NCBI RefSeq assembly: GCF_026627255.1
Contig: NZ_JAPNLM010000015.1
Coordinates: forward strand, 86,518-150,517
DNA from: Streptomyces antarcticus
GTDB lineage: Bacteria > Actinomycetota > Actinomycetes > Streptomycetales > Streptomycetaceae
Reading direction: 5' to 3'
DNA: 64,000 nucleotides
Shown here: positions 40,560-49,210 of the stretch, piece after piece
How the letters are laid out: every line of letters begins with the position of its first letter
How positions within the stretch are numbered: the stretch's first letter is position 1
The notes under the pieces: model-generated
Told to the model about the DNA's origin: nothing
Seen by the model: the letters and a program-made list of their open reading frames with translations, nothing else
The model's database searches: none
Position numbers and translations under genes: made by a program

Positions 40560-41615
40560 ATGGATCTCCCCCTGGCCGAGACGGCCCGTGCCGAGTTCGC
40601 CCACTCCACCACCTACCTCAACACCGCCACGTGCGGAGTGCTGCCGCGCGCGGCCGTCGCGGCGGTACGGGAGCTGTCCGAGGCGGCGGGGGCCGGGCTC
40701 CCCGCCGGCTTCGGCGACTTCGACCGGGTGAACCGGGTCCGCGCCGCCTTCGCCCGGCTGGCCGGGGTCGCCGCCGACCGCGTGGCCGTCGGCTCGGCCG
40801 TCTCCACGCACGTCGGCCTCGTCGCGGCCTCCCTGTCGTCCGGCTCCGAAGTCCTCTGCCCCGAGGGCGACTTCGCCTCCGTGATGAACCCCTTCGTGGT
40901 GCGCGGCGACCTCAAGGTGCGCTTCGCCCCGCTGGAGTCCCTCGCCGAAGCCGTCGGAGCCGGTACGACCCTGGTCGCGCTGAGCGCCGTACAGTCCGCG
41001 GACGGGCGTACGGCGGACCTGGCCGCGGTGCGCGCCGCCACGGCCGCGCACGGGGCCCGGATGCTGGTGGACGCGACGCAGGCGGTGGGCTGGCTGCCCT
41101 TCGACGCCTCGCCGTACGAGTACACGGTCACCGCCGGGTACAAGTGGCTGCTCGGCGCCCGCGGAGCCTCCTACCTGACCGTCTCGCAGGACGCCGAGCA
41201 CACCCTGACCCCGCTGCACGCCGGCTGGGTCGCGGCCGAGTCCATGTGGGACGCCACGTACGGGCCGATGCCGGAACTCGCGCACGGAGCGCGGAAGTTC
41301 GACGAGTCCCCGGCCTTCCTCGCCTACCACGCGGCCGAGCCCTCACTGGCGCTGCTGGAGCGCGTCGGCATCGACGCGGTGCACGCGCACGACACCGCCC
41401 TGGCCGCCCGCTACCGGGCCGGGCTCGCCCGGCTGGGCCACGAACCGGTGCCCGGCGACGCCGCCATCGTCTCCGTACCGGGCCTCGCCGACCGCCTGCC
41501 CGCCCTCCAGGCGGCCGGCATCGCCACCGCCGCCCGCGCGGGCGCCCTGCGCGCCTCGTTCCACCTCTACAGCACCGAGGAGGACGTGGACCGGCTGCTG
41601 AACGCCCTGTCCTGA
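40560..41615 (+). CDS. PLP-dependent class V aminotransferase (cysteine desulfurase-like fold)
   Basis: A 351-aa fold-type I enzyme. The N-terminus has TYLNTATCGVLPRAAV, the cofactor aspartate is in MLVDATQAVGWLPFD, and the PLP lysine in TVTAGYKWLLGARG. It is related to class V aminotransferases, kynureninases and SufS, but it lacks the catalytic-cysteine loop of SufS. The reaction is not known. CAGAGT ends 7 bases before the ATG, suggesting a leaderless mRNA. It converges with another class V enzyme gene. Confidence 0.85.
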   Translation: MDLPLAETARAEFAHSTTYLNTATCGVLPRAAVAAVRELSEAAGAGLPAGFGDFDRVNRVRAAFARLAGVAADRVAVGSAVSTHVGLVAASLSSGSEVLCPEGDFASVMNPFVVRGDLKVRFAPLESLAEAVGAGTTLVALSAVQSADGRTADLAAVRAATAAHGARMLVDATQAVGWLPFDASPYEYTVTAGYKWLLGARGASYLTVSQDAEHTLTPLHAGWVAAESMWDATYGPMPELAHGARKFDESPAFLAYHAAEPSLALLERVGIDAVHAHDTALAARYRAGLARLGHEPVPGDAAIVSVPGLADRLPALQAAGIATAARAGALRASFHLYSTEEDVDRLLNALS

Positions 41616-41675
41616 CGGGCGGGCCCACGGGGTCAGCGCCGGGTCAGCGCGGGCCCGCGCCGGGTCAGCGCCCGG

Positions 41676-42758
41676 TCAGCGCGGGGACGCCTCCCACGCC
41701 GCGTCCGCCGCGCCGAGCGCCGGACCCGCCTCGACGCCCAGAGCGGCCGCCAGGGCGCCCAGCGCGCTGCGCACCACAGGCAGCGAGGCCGCCCGGCCGT
41801 AGTGGTTGACGCGGACCATCTCCTTCGCCAGCGCGCCGCCACCGGCCGCGAGCGGGGCCGCCGGGTCCGCCGCCAGTGCCTTGGCCGCCACCAGGGAGGC
41901 GTCCGCGACGCGCAGCGTGGTGGCCACCGGGGCGGCCTCCGCCACCCGGCCCACGTACGGGGCGAGGCCCATCGCTGCCGCGCCCGCGCGGGTCGCCGCC
42001 GCCGCGGCCGCGTGCCGGGCCTCCACCACGGGGAGGCCCTCGGCGGCGATCCGGTCCAGGCAGGCCTCCAGGGCCAGCATCTCCAGCTGCGCCGGAGCGT
42101 GGAGCAGCGCCGTGCGCCCGCCGTCGATCCAGCGCTCCTTCCAGTCCAGGAGGGAGAGGTACGAGCGGCGCGGCGCTGCCGGGTTCTCCGCGAAGCGGGC
42201 CCAGGCGCGGTCCGAGACCGACACGGCCGAGACCCCCGCCGGGCCGCCCATCGCCTTCTGCGCGCCGATCACGCACAGGTCAACGCCCCACGCGTCCGGG
42301 AGCAGCGGCTCGGCGCCCACCGACGCCACCGCGTCGAGCATGAACAGCGCGCCGTGGGCCCGTACGGCCTCGCCGATCTCCGCGACCGGGTTGGTGTTGC
42401 CGGTGGCCGCCTCCGCGTGGACCAGCGAGACGAAGTCGATCTCCGGGCGCCCGGCCAGGGCCGCCGCCACCTGTCCGGCCGTCGCCGCGGTGTCGAAGGG
42501 AACCTCCAGGTCCACCACCGTGGCCCCGCAGTCGCGCAGCCAGTTGCCGAAGGTGGTCCCGTACGGGCCGGTGACGACGTTCAGCGCCGTCGAACCGGGC
42601 CGCGCGCACGACCGGATGCACCCCTCCAGGGGCAGCAGCGCCTCGCCCTGGGTGATCACCACGTCCTGCCGGGTGGAGAGGAGCTCGGCGACCCGCCGTT
42701 CGATCGACGCGAAGCGCTCCGCGGTGAGCGGCGGGAAGTCCAGGAGGGGGTGGGTCAC
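41676..42758 (-). CDS. PLP-dependent aminotransferase, alanine-glyoxylate / PucG-like
   Basis: A 360-aa class V aminotransferase. Motifs include ALNVVTGPYGTTFGNWL, HAEAATGNTNPVAEIGE, FMLDAVASVGAEPL and the PLP lysine in VIGAQKAMGGPAGVSAV. The family includes alanine/serine-glyoxylate aminotransferases and ureidoglycine-glyoxylate aminotransferase. The start is a GTG with GAAGAGAG upstream. TACGCT on the minus strand (42817-42812) is its likely -10, adjoining the promoter of the divergent amidohydrolase. Confidence 0.88.
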   Translation of the reverse strand: MTHPLLDFPPLTAERFASIERRVAELLSTRQDVVITQGEALLPLEGCIRSCARPGSTALNVVTGPYGTTFGNWLRDCGATVVDLEVPFDTAATAGQVAAALAGRPEIDFVSLVHAEAATGNTNPVAEIGEAVRAHGALFMLDAVASVGAEPLLPDAWGVDLCVIGAQKAMGGPAGVSAVSVSDRAWARFAENPAAPRRSYLSLLDWKERWIDGGRTALLHAPAQLEMLALEACLDRIAAEGLPVVEARHAAAAAATRAGAAAMGLAPYVGRVAEAAPVATTLRVADASLVAAKALAADPAAPLAAGGGALAKEMVRVNHYGRAASLPVVRSALGALAAALGVEAGPALGAADAAWEASPR

Positions 42759-42811
42759 GGCGGTGCTCTCTTCGTCCGGGCTCGTCCGGGGTCGTCCGGA
42801 TGTACCGGGAG

Positions 42812-42842
42812 AGCGTACCGAGCACGCACGTACAGTGCCGAC
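42812..42842. promoter_or_regulatory. Abutting divergent promoters
   Basis: TACGCT (minus, 42817-42812) faces left and TACAGT (plus, 42831-42836) faces right, ending 6 bases before the amidohydrolase ATG. The short distance makes joint regulation of the aminotransferase and amidohydrolase likely. Confidence 0.5.
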
Positions 42843-44009
42843 ATGACCGATGCCGATGCCGCCGCCGATGTGACCGCCGCCGATGCCGTCACTGATGCCG
42901 ACACCGCTGCCGACGTCCCGCGGGACGGCGCGGTGCTGCACGTGAGGGGTCGCGTGCTCGTCGGACCTGACGACGTGCGCGACGAGCTCTGGGTGGTCGG
43001 CGGGCGGATCTCCTGGGAACGGCCGCCCGCCGCCCGCGAGATCACCACGGTGACCGGCTGGGCCCTGCCCGGCCTGGTCGACGCGCACTGCCACGTCGGA
43101 CTGGACTCCCATGGCCCGGTCGACGCCGGGACGGCCGAGCGCCAGGCACTCACCGACCGGGACGCGGGCACCCTGCTGATCCGCGACGCGGGATCGCCCT
43201 CGGACACCCGCTGGATCGACGGCCGCGAGGACCTCCCGAAGATCATCAGGGCGGGTCGCCACATCGCGCGGACCCGCCGCTACATCCGCAACTACGCCCA
43301 CGAGATCGAGCCGGCCGACCTGGTCGAGTACGTCGGCCGGGAGGCGCTGCGCGGCGACGGCTGGGTGAAGCTGGTGGGGGACTGGATCGACCGCGAGGCC
43401 GGGGACCTGACGGCCTGCTGGCCGCGCGCCGAGGTCGAGGCGGCCATCGCCGAGGCGCACCGCCTCGGCGCCCGCGTCACCGCGCACTGCTTCGCGGAGG
43501 ACTCGCTGCGGGACCTGGTCGAGGCGGGCATCGACTGCGTCGAGCACGCCACCGGGCTCACCGAGGACACCGTCCCGCTGTTCGCGGAGCGCGGCGTCGC
43601 GATCGTCCCGACCCTGGTGAACATCGCGACGTTCCCGAAGATGGCGGCGGGCGGCGAGGCGAAGTTCCCGCGCTGGTCGGCGCACATGCGGCGGCTGTAC
43701 GAGCGCCGGTACGACACCGTCCGGGCGGCCTACGACGCGGGCGTCCCGGTGTACGTCGGCACGGACGCGGGCGGTTCGCTGCCGCACGGGCTCGTCGCGG
43801 CGGAGGTGGCGGAGCTGGTGAAGGCCGGCATCCCGCCGCTGGAGGCGCTGTCGGCGACCACCTGGGCGGCCCGCGCGTGGCTCGGCCGCCCGGGCCTGGA
43901 CGAGGGGGCGCCGGCGGACCTCGTGGTGTACGCCGAGGACCCGCGGGCCGACGTGCGCGCGCTCGCGCGGCCGTTGCGGGTCGTGGTGAACGGCGCCGTA
44001 CGCGCCTGA
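42843..44009 (+). CDS. Metal-dependent amidohydrolase (imidazolonepropionase/prolidase-like)
   Basis: A 388-aa member of the amidohydrolase superfamily. Metal ligands are visible in LVDAHCHVGLD (HxH), ARVTAHCF, CVEHATGL and the catalytic aspartate in VYVGTDAGGSLPHG. The N-terminal 28 residues are a repetitive Asp/Ala stretch (DADAAADVTAADAVTDADTA) absent from relatives. The substrate is not evident; such enzymes hydrolyse dipeptides or cyclic amides. Leaderless start predicted from TACAGT. Confidence 0.9.
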   Translation: MTDADAAADVTAADAVTDADTAADVPRDGAVLHVRGRVLVGPDDVRDELWVVGGRISWERPPAAREITTVTGWALPGLVDAHCHVGLDSHGPVDAGTAERQALTDRDAGTLLIRDAGSPSDTRWIDGREDLPKIIRAGRHIARTRRYIRNYAHEIEPADLVEYVGREALRGDGWVKLVGDWIDREAGDLTACWPRAEVEAAIAEAHRLGARVTAHCFAEDSLRDLVEAGIDCVEHATGLTEDTVPLFAERGVAIVPTLVNIATFPKMAAGGEAKFPRWSAHMRRLYERRYDTVRAAYDAGVPVYVGTDAGGSLPHGLVAAEVAELVKAGIPPLEALSATTWAARAWLGRPGLDEGAPADLVVYAEDPRADVRALARPLRVVVNGAVRA

Positions 44010-44347
44010 GGCCGGTACCGCTCCAGGGGCCCTGGCGTCCCGGCGCCGGCGGCGCCGCGTTGACGGCGCCGCGTTGACGGGGGTGACATCGCGGGCCCCG
44101 ACGTCGTTGTGGATGCCCGCACGGCTCTCCGTACCCGGGACGGATGCGAGGGGAGCGCACTCGCGTTCCTCCTGAGGCGCGAAAATTCGAATGTATGCGT
44201 GGAAACCATCCGTTGGGGTGAACTGGCCTCAGGTTGCCGCCCGTTCACCCGCAGTGCGTAAAGATTCCGAGGGTCGAAGCCGTCGGCGCGTGCGATGTCC
44301 CCCATTGGCGCCGCGACGGCACCCATCTCCCCGGGGGTTCCACCATC
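44010..44347. other. Long leader region of the LAETG protein gene
   Basis: This 338-base gap contains two tandem copies of GGCGCCGCGTTGAC (44051-44078), a relatively AT-rich stretch around 44181-44215 (GCGAAAATTCGAATGTATGC), and an upstream region with GTTCACCCGCAGTG at 44244-44257. No confident -35/-10 pair is seen. A WhiG-like TAAA...GCCG arrangement at 44261-44288 is too weak to call. Confidence 0.4.
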
Positions 44348-45295
44348 TTGAACAGCAACACCTTCCGCATGCCCGCGGTAGCCCTGCTCGCCACGGGAGC
44401 GGTGGCCCTGCTCGCCGCTCCGCCCGCCTTCGCCACGGGAGGCGCGGGTGGCGGCGCCGGGTCCGGGGGCGTGGGCAAGGCGGGCGCCGTCGTCCTGCGG
44501 GCCGGCCTGGACGTGGGCCTGCTCAACAAGACCGTCAACGTTCCCCTGAAGACCACGCTCAACGAGGTCACCGCCCCGGCCGCCCCGGCGCGGAAGACGG
44601 CGCTGACCGTCACCCTGGACGGAGTCGAGGGAGGCGCGCCGGTCAGCGTGCTCCGCGCCGACGTGGCCACGTCCAAGGCGACCGCGGACAAGGACAAGGC
44701 CGAGGCCGAGGTGAACCTCGCCAAGGCCAGGGTGCACGTGCCGGGACTGCCGGCCCTCTCGCTCGTCGAGGTCGAGCAGGTCACCTCCAAGGCCGTCTGC
44801 GAAGCCGGCAAGAAGCCCGTGGCCAGCGCGAACGTTCTCGGCAAGGTGACCGCGCTCGGCAAGAAGGTCACCCTCACGGCCGGCGGGCCGACCAAGGTCG
44901 AGGTCCCGGGCGTGGGCCTGGTCAGCCTGGAGCTGTCCGGGACCGAGACCACCTCCGGCACGGCGGCCGCGGCGGCCCTGCGCCTGAAGGTCTCCGTGAA
45001 CCCGCTGAACCTGAACGTGGCCGAGGTGCAGGGCGAGATCGTCCTCGCCGAGGCGCACTGCGCGTCCCCGCCGGCGCCCGCTCCGATCCCGCCGAAGCCG
45101 GAGGCGAAGCCCGACGTGAAGCCGCAGGCGGTCACGGACACCCGGACCGGGACCGTTACGCCCGTCACCACCGACGCCAACCTGGCCGAGACCGGCGGCG
45201 GTTCGCTGGCCCCGTACGTGGCGGGCGCCGCCCTGGTCCTGCTCGGGATCGGCGGGGGCGCCCTGGCCGTGACCCGGCGCGGCAGGGCCTCGTGA
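44348..45295 (+). CDS. LAETG-anchored surface protein (SCO1860 family)
   Basis: A 315-aa exported cell-wall protein. A signal peptide (MPAVALLATGAVALLAAPPAFA) is followed by repeated beta-rich segments with paired lysine- and valine-rich strands, two cysteines (SKAVCEAG, EAHCASPP), a Pro/Lys spacer, and the sorting signal NLAETGGGSLAPYVAGAALV with hydrophobic helix and RRGR tail. Sortase E enzymes use LAxTG in Streptomyces. The start is a TTG at 44348; an ATG at 44369 would shorten the signal peptide. Function is unknown. Confidence 0.85.
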   Translation: MNSNTFRMPAVALLATGAVALLAAPPAFATGGAGGGAGSGGVGKAGAVVLRAGLDVGLLNKTVNVPLKTTLNEVTAPAAPARKTALTVTLDGVEGGAPVSVLRADVATSKATADKDKAEAEVNLAKARVHVPGLPALSLVEVEQVTSKAVCEAGKKPVASANVLGKVTALGKKVTLTAGGPTKVEVPGVGLVSLELSGTETTSGTAAAAALRLKVSVNPLNLNVAEVQGEIVLAEAHCASPPAPAPIPPKPEAKPDVKPQAVTDTRTGTVTPVTTDANLAETGGGSLAPYVAGAALVLLGIGGGALAVTRRGRAS

Positions 45296-45459
45296 CCCGC
45301 GCCGTCCGCTAGGGGGGCGCCGTCCCGAGGAGCACCCGGAGGGGAGTGCTCAACGGGAGGCGCACCCCGCGCGGTCGGGGCGGAACCGGGGCGGAACCGG
45401 GGGCGGAGGGGCCCCCGGACGGGGCGGGGCAAGGGGCACGGCCGGCCGCGGGTGGGGGC

Positions 45460-46707
45460 TCAGCGGACGGCGTGCTCCAGGCCCTGCCCCGCCGCACCGC
45501 GCGACAGCACGGCCTCCGTGACCTCGCGGTCGATCCGTGCGTACGCGGCGCGCTTGGCCGCCCCGAGCCCGGTGTCGGCCGCCGCGCAGGACGCGCAGAC
45601 GACGCGGAACGGCGGCCCCATGTCCGAGAACTGCGTCAGGTACTCGGCCTTGACCACCTCCCAGCGGCCCGGCCGGTCCGCCGCCGGGGCGAAGGTGAAA
45701 CGGGGCACCGAGGACTGGTTGCCGCGCAGCTTGTCCGCCGGTACGAAGCTGGCGACCTGGTCGCCCATGCCGAAGACCACCCAGGTGCCGTTGATCCTCT
45801 CGTACGGCTGCGGCACGTGGTTGTGGGTGCCGAGGACGAGATCGATGTCGGGGAGGCCGTCGGCGCCTCGGGAGGCGGTCAGCGCCTGCGCCAGCTCGCG
45901 CTGCTGTTCGTCGGGGGCCGTCTGCCACTCGGTGCCCCAATGGACGCTCAGCACCACCACGTTCGCTCCCCCGGCCCGGGCCGCGCGGGCGTCCGCGATG
46001 ATCCGGTCCCGGTCGATCAGGTTCACGGCCCACGGCTTGTCCCGGGGGAGGGGGATGCCGTTCGTGCCGTACGTGTACGACAACTGGGCCACCTTCGCGC
46101 CGCCGGCCGACATGACGGCCGGCGCAGCGGCCTCCTCGGCGCTGCGGGCCGAGCCGACGTGCGGGACACCGGCGCGGTCGAGGTGGTCCAGGGTGCGGGC
46201 GAGGCCCTCGTAGCCGTCGTCCAGGGTGTGGTTCGAGGCCGTGGAACAGCTGTCGTACCCGGCGTCCTTCAGGGCGTCGGCCAGCTGGTGCGGGGCCTTG
46301 AAGAGCGGGTAGCCCGTGTACGGTCCGCCGGGCCGCCCGTACGGTATCTCGTGGTGGCATATCGCCAGGTCGGCGGCGGAGACGAGGGGTTTGACCCCGG
46401 CGAGGATCGGGCGGAAGTCGTACTCCCCGGCCGTGCCCGCGTCATCGGCCGACCGCTGGATGATCGAGGGGTACGGGATGATGTCGCCGGTCGCCACCAG
46501 GGTGAACGGCCGCCCGGCCGGGGCGTCCGCCGCCCGCGGGGACGGTGTCGCCAACGCGGTCCCGCCGCGGCCCGCCCCCTCCTGGAGCCGCTGCTGCGCG
46601 GCGGGCGCACCACCGCGGTCCAGCAGCCGGGGCGCGGCGTAGACGCCGCCGCCGCCCACCACGGCCAGCGCGGCCAGGGCCGCGCAGACCCTCGCGGATG
46701 CCTTCAT
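45460..46707 (-). CDS. CapA-family metallophosphatase-like protein
   Basis: A 415-aa exported protein with an N-terminal membrane anchor (ARVCAALAALAVVGGGGVYAA). The CapA (PGA synthesis protein) domain shows FTLVATGDIIPYPSI, LAICHHEIPYG, CSTASNHTLDDGYEGL, VVVLSVHWGTEW and VLGTHNHVPQPYE, the metal-binding motifs of the calcineurin-like fold. The C-terminus has a CASCAA pair. CapA proteins act in polyglutamate or cell envelope metabolism. ATG at 46707. It is convergent with the LAETG gene. Confidence 0.9.
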   Translation of the reverse strand: MKASARVCAALAALAVVGGGGVYAAPRLLDRGGAPAAQQRLQEGAGRGGTALATPSPRAADAPAGRPFTLVATGDIIPYPSIIQRSADDAGTAGEYDFRPILAGVKPLVSAADLAICHHEIPYGRPGGPYTGYPLFKAPHQLADALKDAGYDSCSTASNHTLDDGYEGLARTLDHLDRAGVPHVGSARSAEEAAAPAVMSAGGAKVAQLSYTYGTNGIPLPRDKPWAVNLIDRDRIIADARAARAGGANVVVLSVHWGTEWQTAPDEQQRELAQALTASRGADGLPDIDLVLGTHNHVPQPYERINGTWVVFGMGDQVASFVPADKLRGNQSSVPRFTFAPAADRPGRWEVVKAEYLTQFSDMGPPFRVVCASCAAADTGLGAAKRAAYARIDREVTEAVLSRGAAGQGLEHAVR

Positions 46708-46894
46708 GTCCCAACCCCCGGTGTCGCCCGTGTCCGCCGCGGGGCCAGGCCCGGTCGCCGCCCCGGTCGCCGCCCCCGGCGCCCCGCCGCCAGGGTACGT
46801 CGCCCGTACGGCCACCGCAGGCGTGCGGCGCGGCGGCGGCCGCCCCGCCCGGGGCCGGTGCCCCGCCGCCCGGGCCCGGCGCCCGCATCCGGGG

Positions 46895-48319
46895 TCAGCG
46901 GCCCCCGGTGAGGGTCAGTGCGCGGTCCAGGGCCTGGAGCAGCCGGCCCGTCGTCACCCGGTCGCGGACCGCCAGCCGGAGCCAGGAGTGGTCCAGTCCC
47001 GGGAAGGTGTCCCCGCGCCGGACCGCGAACCCGAGGGCGCGCAGCCGGAGGCGGACCTCCGCCGCGCCCTCCACCCGGATCAGGACGAACGGCCCCTCCG
47101 CCACCCCCGCGACGGTGATCTCCTCGAACTCCGCGAGCCCCGCCAGCAGGTGCGCCCGGTCCACCGCGATCCGCCGCGCCGCCTCCTCCGCCTCGGCCAG
47201 CGCCGCCGGAGCCACGCACGCCTCGGCGGCCACCAGCGCCGGGGTCGACACCGGCCACAGCGGCTGCGCGGCCGCCAGCTTCGCGATCACCGCGGGCTCG
47301 GCCAGGACGTAGCCGATCCGCAGCCCGGCCAGCCCCCAGGTCTTCGTCAGGCTCCGCAGCACCACCAGGCCCGGCAGGTCCATCCGGCCGGCCAGGGCCT
47401 CCCGTTCGCCCGGGACGGCGTCCATGAACGCCTCGTCCACCACCAGCAGGCGGCCCGGCCGCGCCAGCGCGGCCAGGGTGTCCGCCGGGTGCAGCACGGA
47501 CGTCGGGTTGGTGGGGTTGCCGACCACCACCAGGTCCGCGTCCTCGGGCACCGCCGCCGGGTCCAGACGGAAGCCGTCCTCCGCCCGCAGCACGACCCGT
47601 TCGACCCGGTGGCCCGCGTCCCGCAGGGCCGACTCCGGCTCGGTGAACTGCGGATGCACCACCACCGGCCGGACGGCGTCCAGGGCCCGCGCGATCAGCA
47701 CGAAGGCCTCCGCCGCCCCGGCCGTCAACAGCACCCGCTCGACCGGCAGCCCGTGCCGGTCCGCGACGGCCGCGCGGGCCGCCCGGCCGTCGGGGTACGC
47801 CGCGAGATCCCCGAGGGACGCCCCGATCCGCCGTGTGAGCCACTCCGGGGGAGTGTGCGCCCGTACGTTGACCGCGAGGTCCACCAGCGCGGCGTCCGCG
47901 TCCAGCACCTCCGCGTCGCCGTGGTGGCGCAGGTCGTGCCCCTGGGCCGTGGCCACCGCGCAGGTCGCCGCCACCGACCGGCGCTTGGGCACGAGGAGTT
48001 CCCCGCCCGCCGCCAGCGCCGACGCCTCCGCGACCGAGGGGGTTCCGGCGGCGGCGCGCGCCGCCTCGGAGGGGTGCGGCACCGCGATCTCGGCCAGTAC
48101 CTCGGCGGGGTAGCCGAGCAGCGGCACGCCGAAACGTTTCGCCGCGCCGGTGATCCCCTCTTCGTCCGCCTTCGAGTCCACCGTGGCCAGCGCCGTCACC
48201 GCGTCGGCGGCCAGCCCGGCCCCCCGCAGCGTCTCCTCGACCAGCGCGCAGACCTCCGCGACGGAGACCCCCGCGCGTCCGCCGACCCCGACCACCAACC
48301 GCGTCGCGTACTCACCCAC
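46895..48319 (-). CDS. cobC: CbiG C-terminal domain fused to CobC-type aminotransferase
   Basis: A 474-aa fusion. Residues 1-125 (RLVVGVGGRAGVSVAEVCAL, TVDSKADEEGITGAAKRFGV, LLVPKRRSVAATCAVA) are a CobE/CbiG C-terminal domain. Residues 150-474 are a class I/II PLP enzyme with VLLTAGAAEAFVLIARAL, LVVVGNPTNPTSVL, LLVVDEAFMDAVPGE and the PLP lysine in VLRSLTKTWGLAGLRIGY, matching CobC/CobD (threonine-phosphate decarboxylase-type). Both act in cobalamin synthesis. The GTG at 48319 has GGAGG exactly 7 bases before it, which decides the start; upstream GTGACG repeats are not coding. Confidence 0.9.
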   Translation of the reverse strand: MGEYATRLVVGVGGRAGVSVAEVCALVEETLRGAGLAADAVTALATVDSKADEEGITGAAKRFGVPLLGYPAEVLAEIAVPHPSEAARAAAGTPSVAEASALAAGGELLVPKRRSVAATCAVATAQGHDLRHHGDAEVLDADAALVDLAVNVRAHTPPEWLTRRIGASLGDLAAYPDGRAARAAVADRHGLPVERVLLTAGAAEAFVLIARALDAVRPVVVHPQFTEPESALRDAGHRVERVVLRAEDGFRLDPAAVPEDADLVVVGNPTNPTSVLHPADTLAALARPGRLLVVDEAFMDAVPGEREALAGRMDLPGLVVLRSLTKTWGLAGLRIGYVLAEPAVIAKLAAAQPLWPVSTPALVAAEACVAPAALAEAEEAARRIAVDRAHLLAGLAEFEEITVAGVAEGPFVLIRVEGAAEVRLRLRALGFAVRRGDTFPGLDHSWLRLAVRDRVTTGRLLQALDRALTLTGGR

Positions 48320-48482
48320 CGGGAAGCCTCCTTCCGTCGTCACCGTCACCGTGGACGTCACCCTCGACGTCACGCGAACATCATCCGAACCTCACCCGTC
48401 GCCGCCCGTTCGTCAACCCGCCGCCCCCCGGTACCCCGGGGCGGACGTGCGCGCGGGGCGGCGAGTCGGTATCCAGGGGGAC

Positions 48483-49208
48483 ATGGCCGTGATCGTCGCG
48501 TTGGGCGCGTTCCTGATGACCCTGGCGGGCGGATGGACGGCACAACGCGTCACCGACCGCCGCCACCTCGTGCTGGGCCTGGCCGGCGGGCTGATGCTCG
48601 GCGTCGTCGGCCTGGACCTGCTCCCGGAGGCCCTGCACGCGGCGGGCGACGAGGTCTTCGGCGTCCCGCTCGCCCTGCTGCTCTTCGTGGCCGGGTTCCT
48701 CGTCGCGCACGTCGTGGAACGCCTGCTGGCCGTACGCCGGGCCTCGCACGGCGCCGAGGACGGGGCCCGCGCCCCCGAGGTGGGGCTCACCGCGGCCTCC
48801 GCGATGGTCGGCCACAGCCTCGCCGACGGGGTCGCGCTGGGGGCGGCCTTCCAGGTCGGCGGGGGCATGGGCGTCGCCGTGGCGCTGGCCGTCATCACCC
48901 ACGACTTCGCCGACGGGTTCAACACGTACACGCTCACCAGCCTTTACGGGAACGACCGCCGCAAAGCCGTGCTGATGCTCTTCGCGGACGCGCTGGCCCC
49001 GGTCGTGGGCGCGGCGTCCACTCTGCTGTTCACCCTTCCGGAGGAACCGCTCGGCGCGTACCTCGGCTTCTTCGGCGGGGTCCTGCTCTACTTGGCCGCC
49101 GCCGAGATCCTGCCCGAGGCGCACCACGAACACCCCGCCCTGTCCACGCTGATGTGCACGGTGGGCGGGGTGGCCGGCATCTGGCTGGTGGTCGGCCTCG
49201 CGGAGTGA
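48483..49208 (+). CDS. ZIP-family metal transporter
   Basis: A 241-aa membrane protein with eight hydrophobic segments. Metal-binding motifs of ZIP proteins are present: VGHSLADGVALGAAF (helix IV) and ITHDFADGFNTYTL (helix V), plus EILPEAHHEHP at the C-terminal side. It probably imports a divalent metal such as zinc or iron; cobalt for B12 is a tempting idea from the context but not shown. An AGGGGGA sequence lies just before the ATG. It is inserted between cobC and cobB on the opposite strand. Confidence 0.88.
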   Translation: MAVIVALGAFLMTLAGGWTAQRVTDRRHLVLGLAGGLMLGVVGLDLLPEALHAAGDEVFGVPLALLLFVAGFLVAHVVERLLAVRRASHGAEDGARAPEVGLTAASAMVGHSLADGVALGAAFQVGGGMGVAVALAVITHDFADGFNTYTLTSLYGNDRRKAVLMLFADALAPVVGAASTLLFTLPEEPLGAYLGFFGGVLLYLAAAEILPEAHHEHPALSTLMCTVGGVAGIWLVVGLAE

Positions 49209-49210
49209 GT

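Noticed and set aside
44261..44288. WhiG-type sigma promoter before the LAETG gene
   Set aside because: TAAA and GCCG are present, but the -10 does not fit the GCCGATAA consensus beyond four bases.
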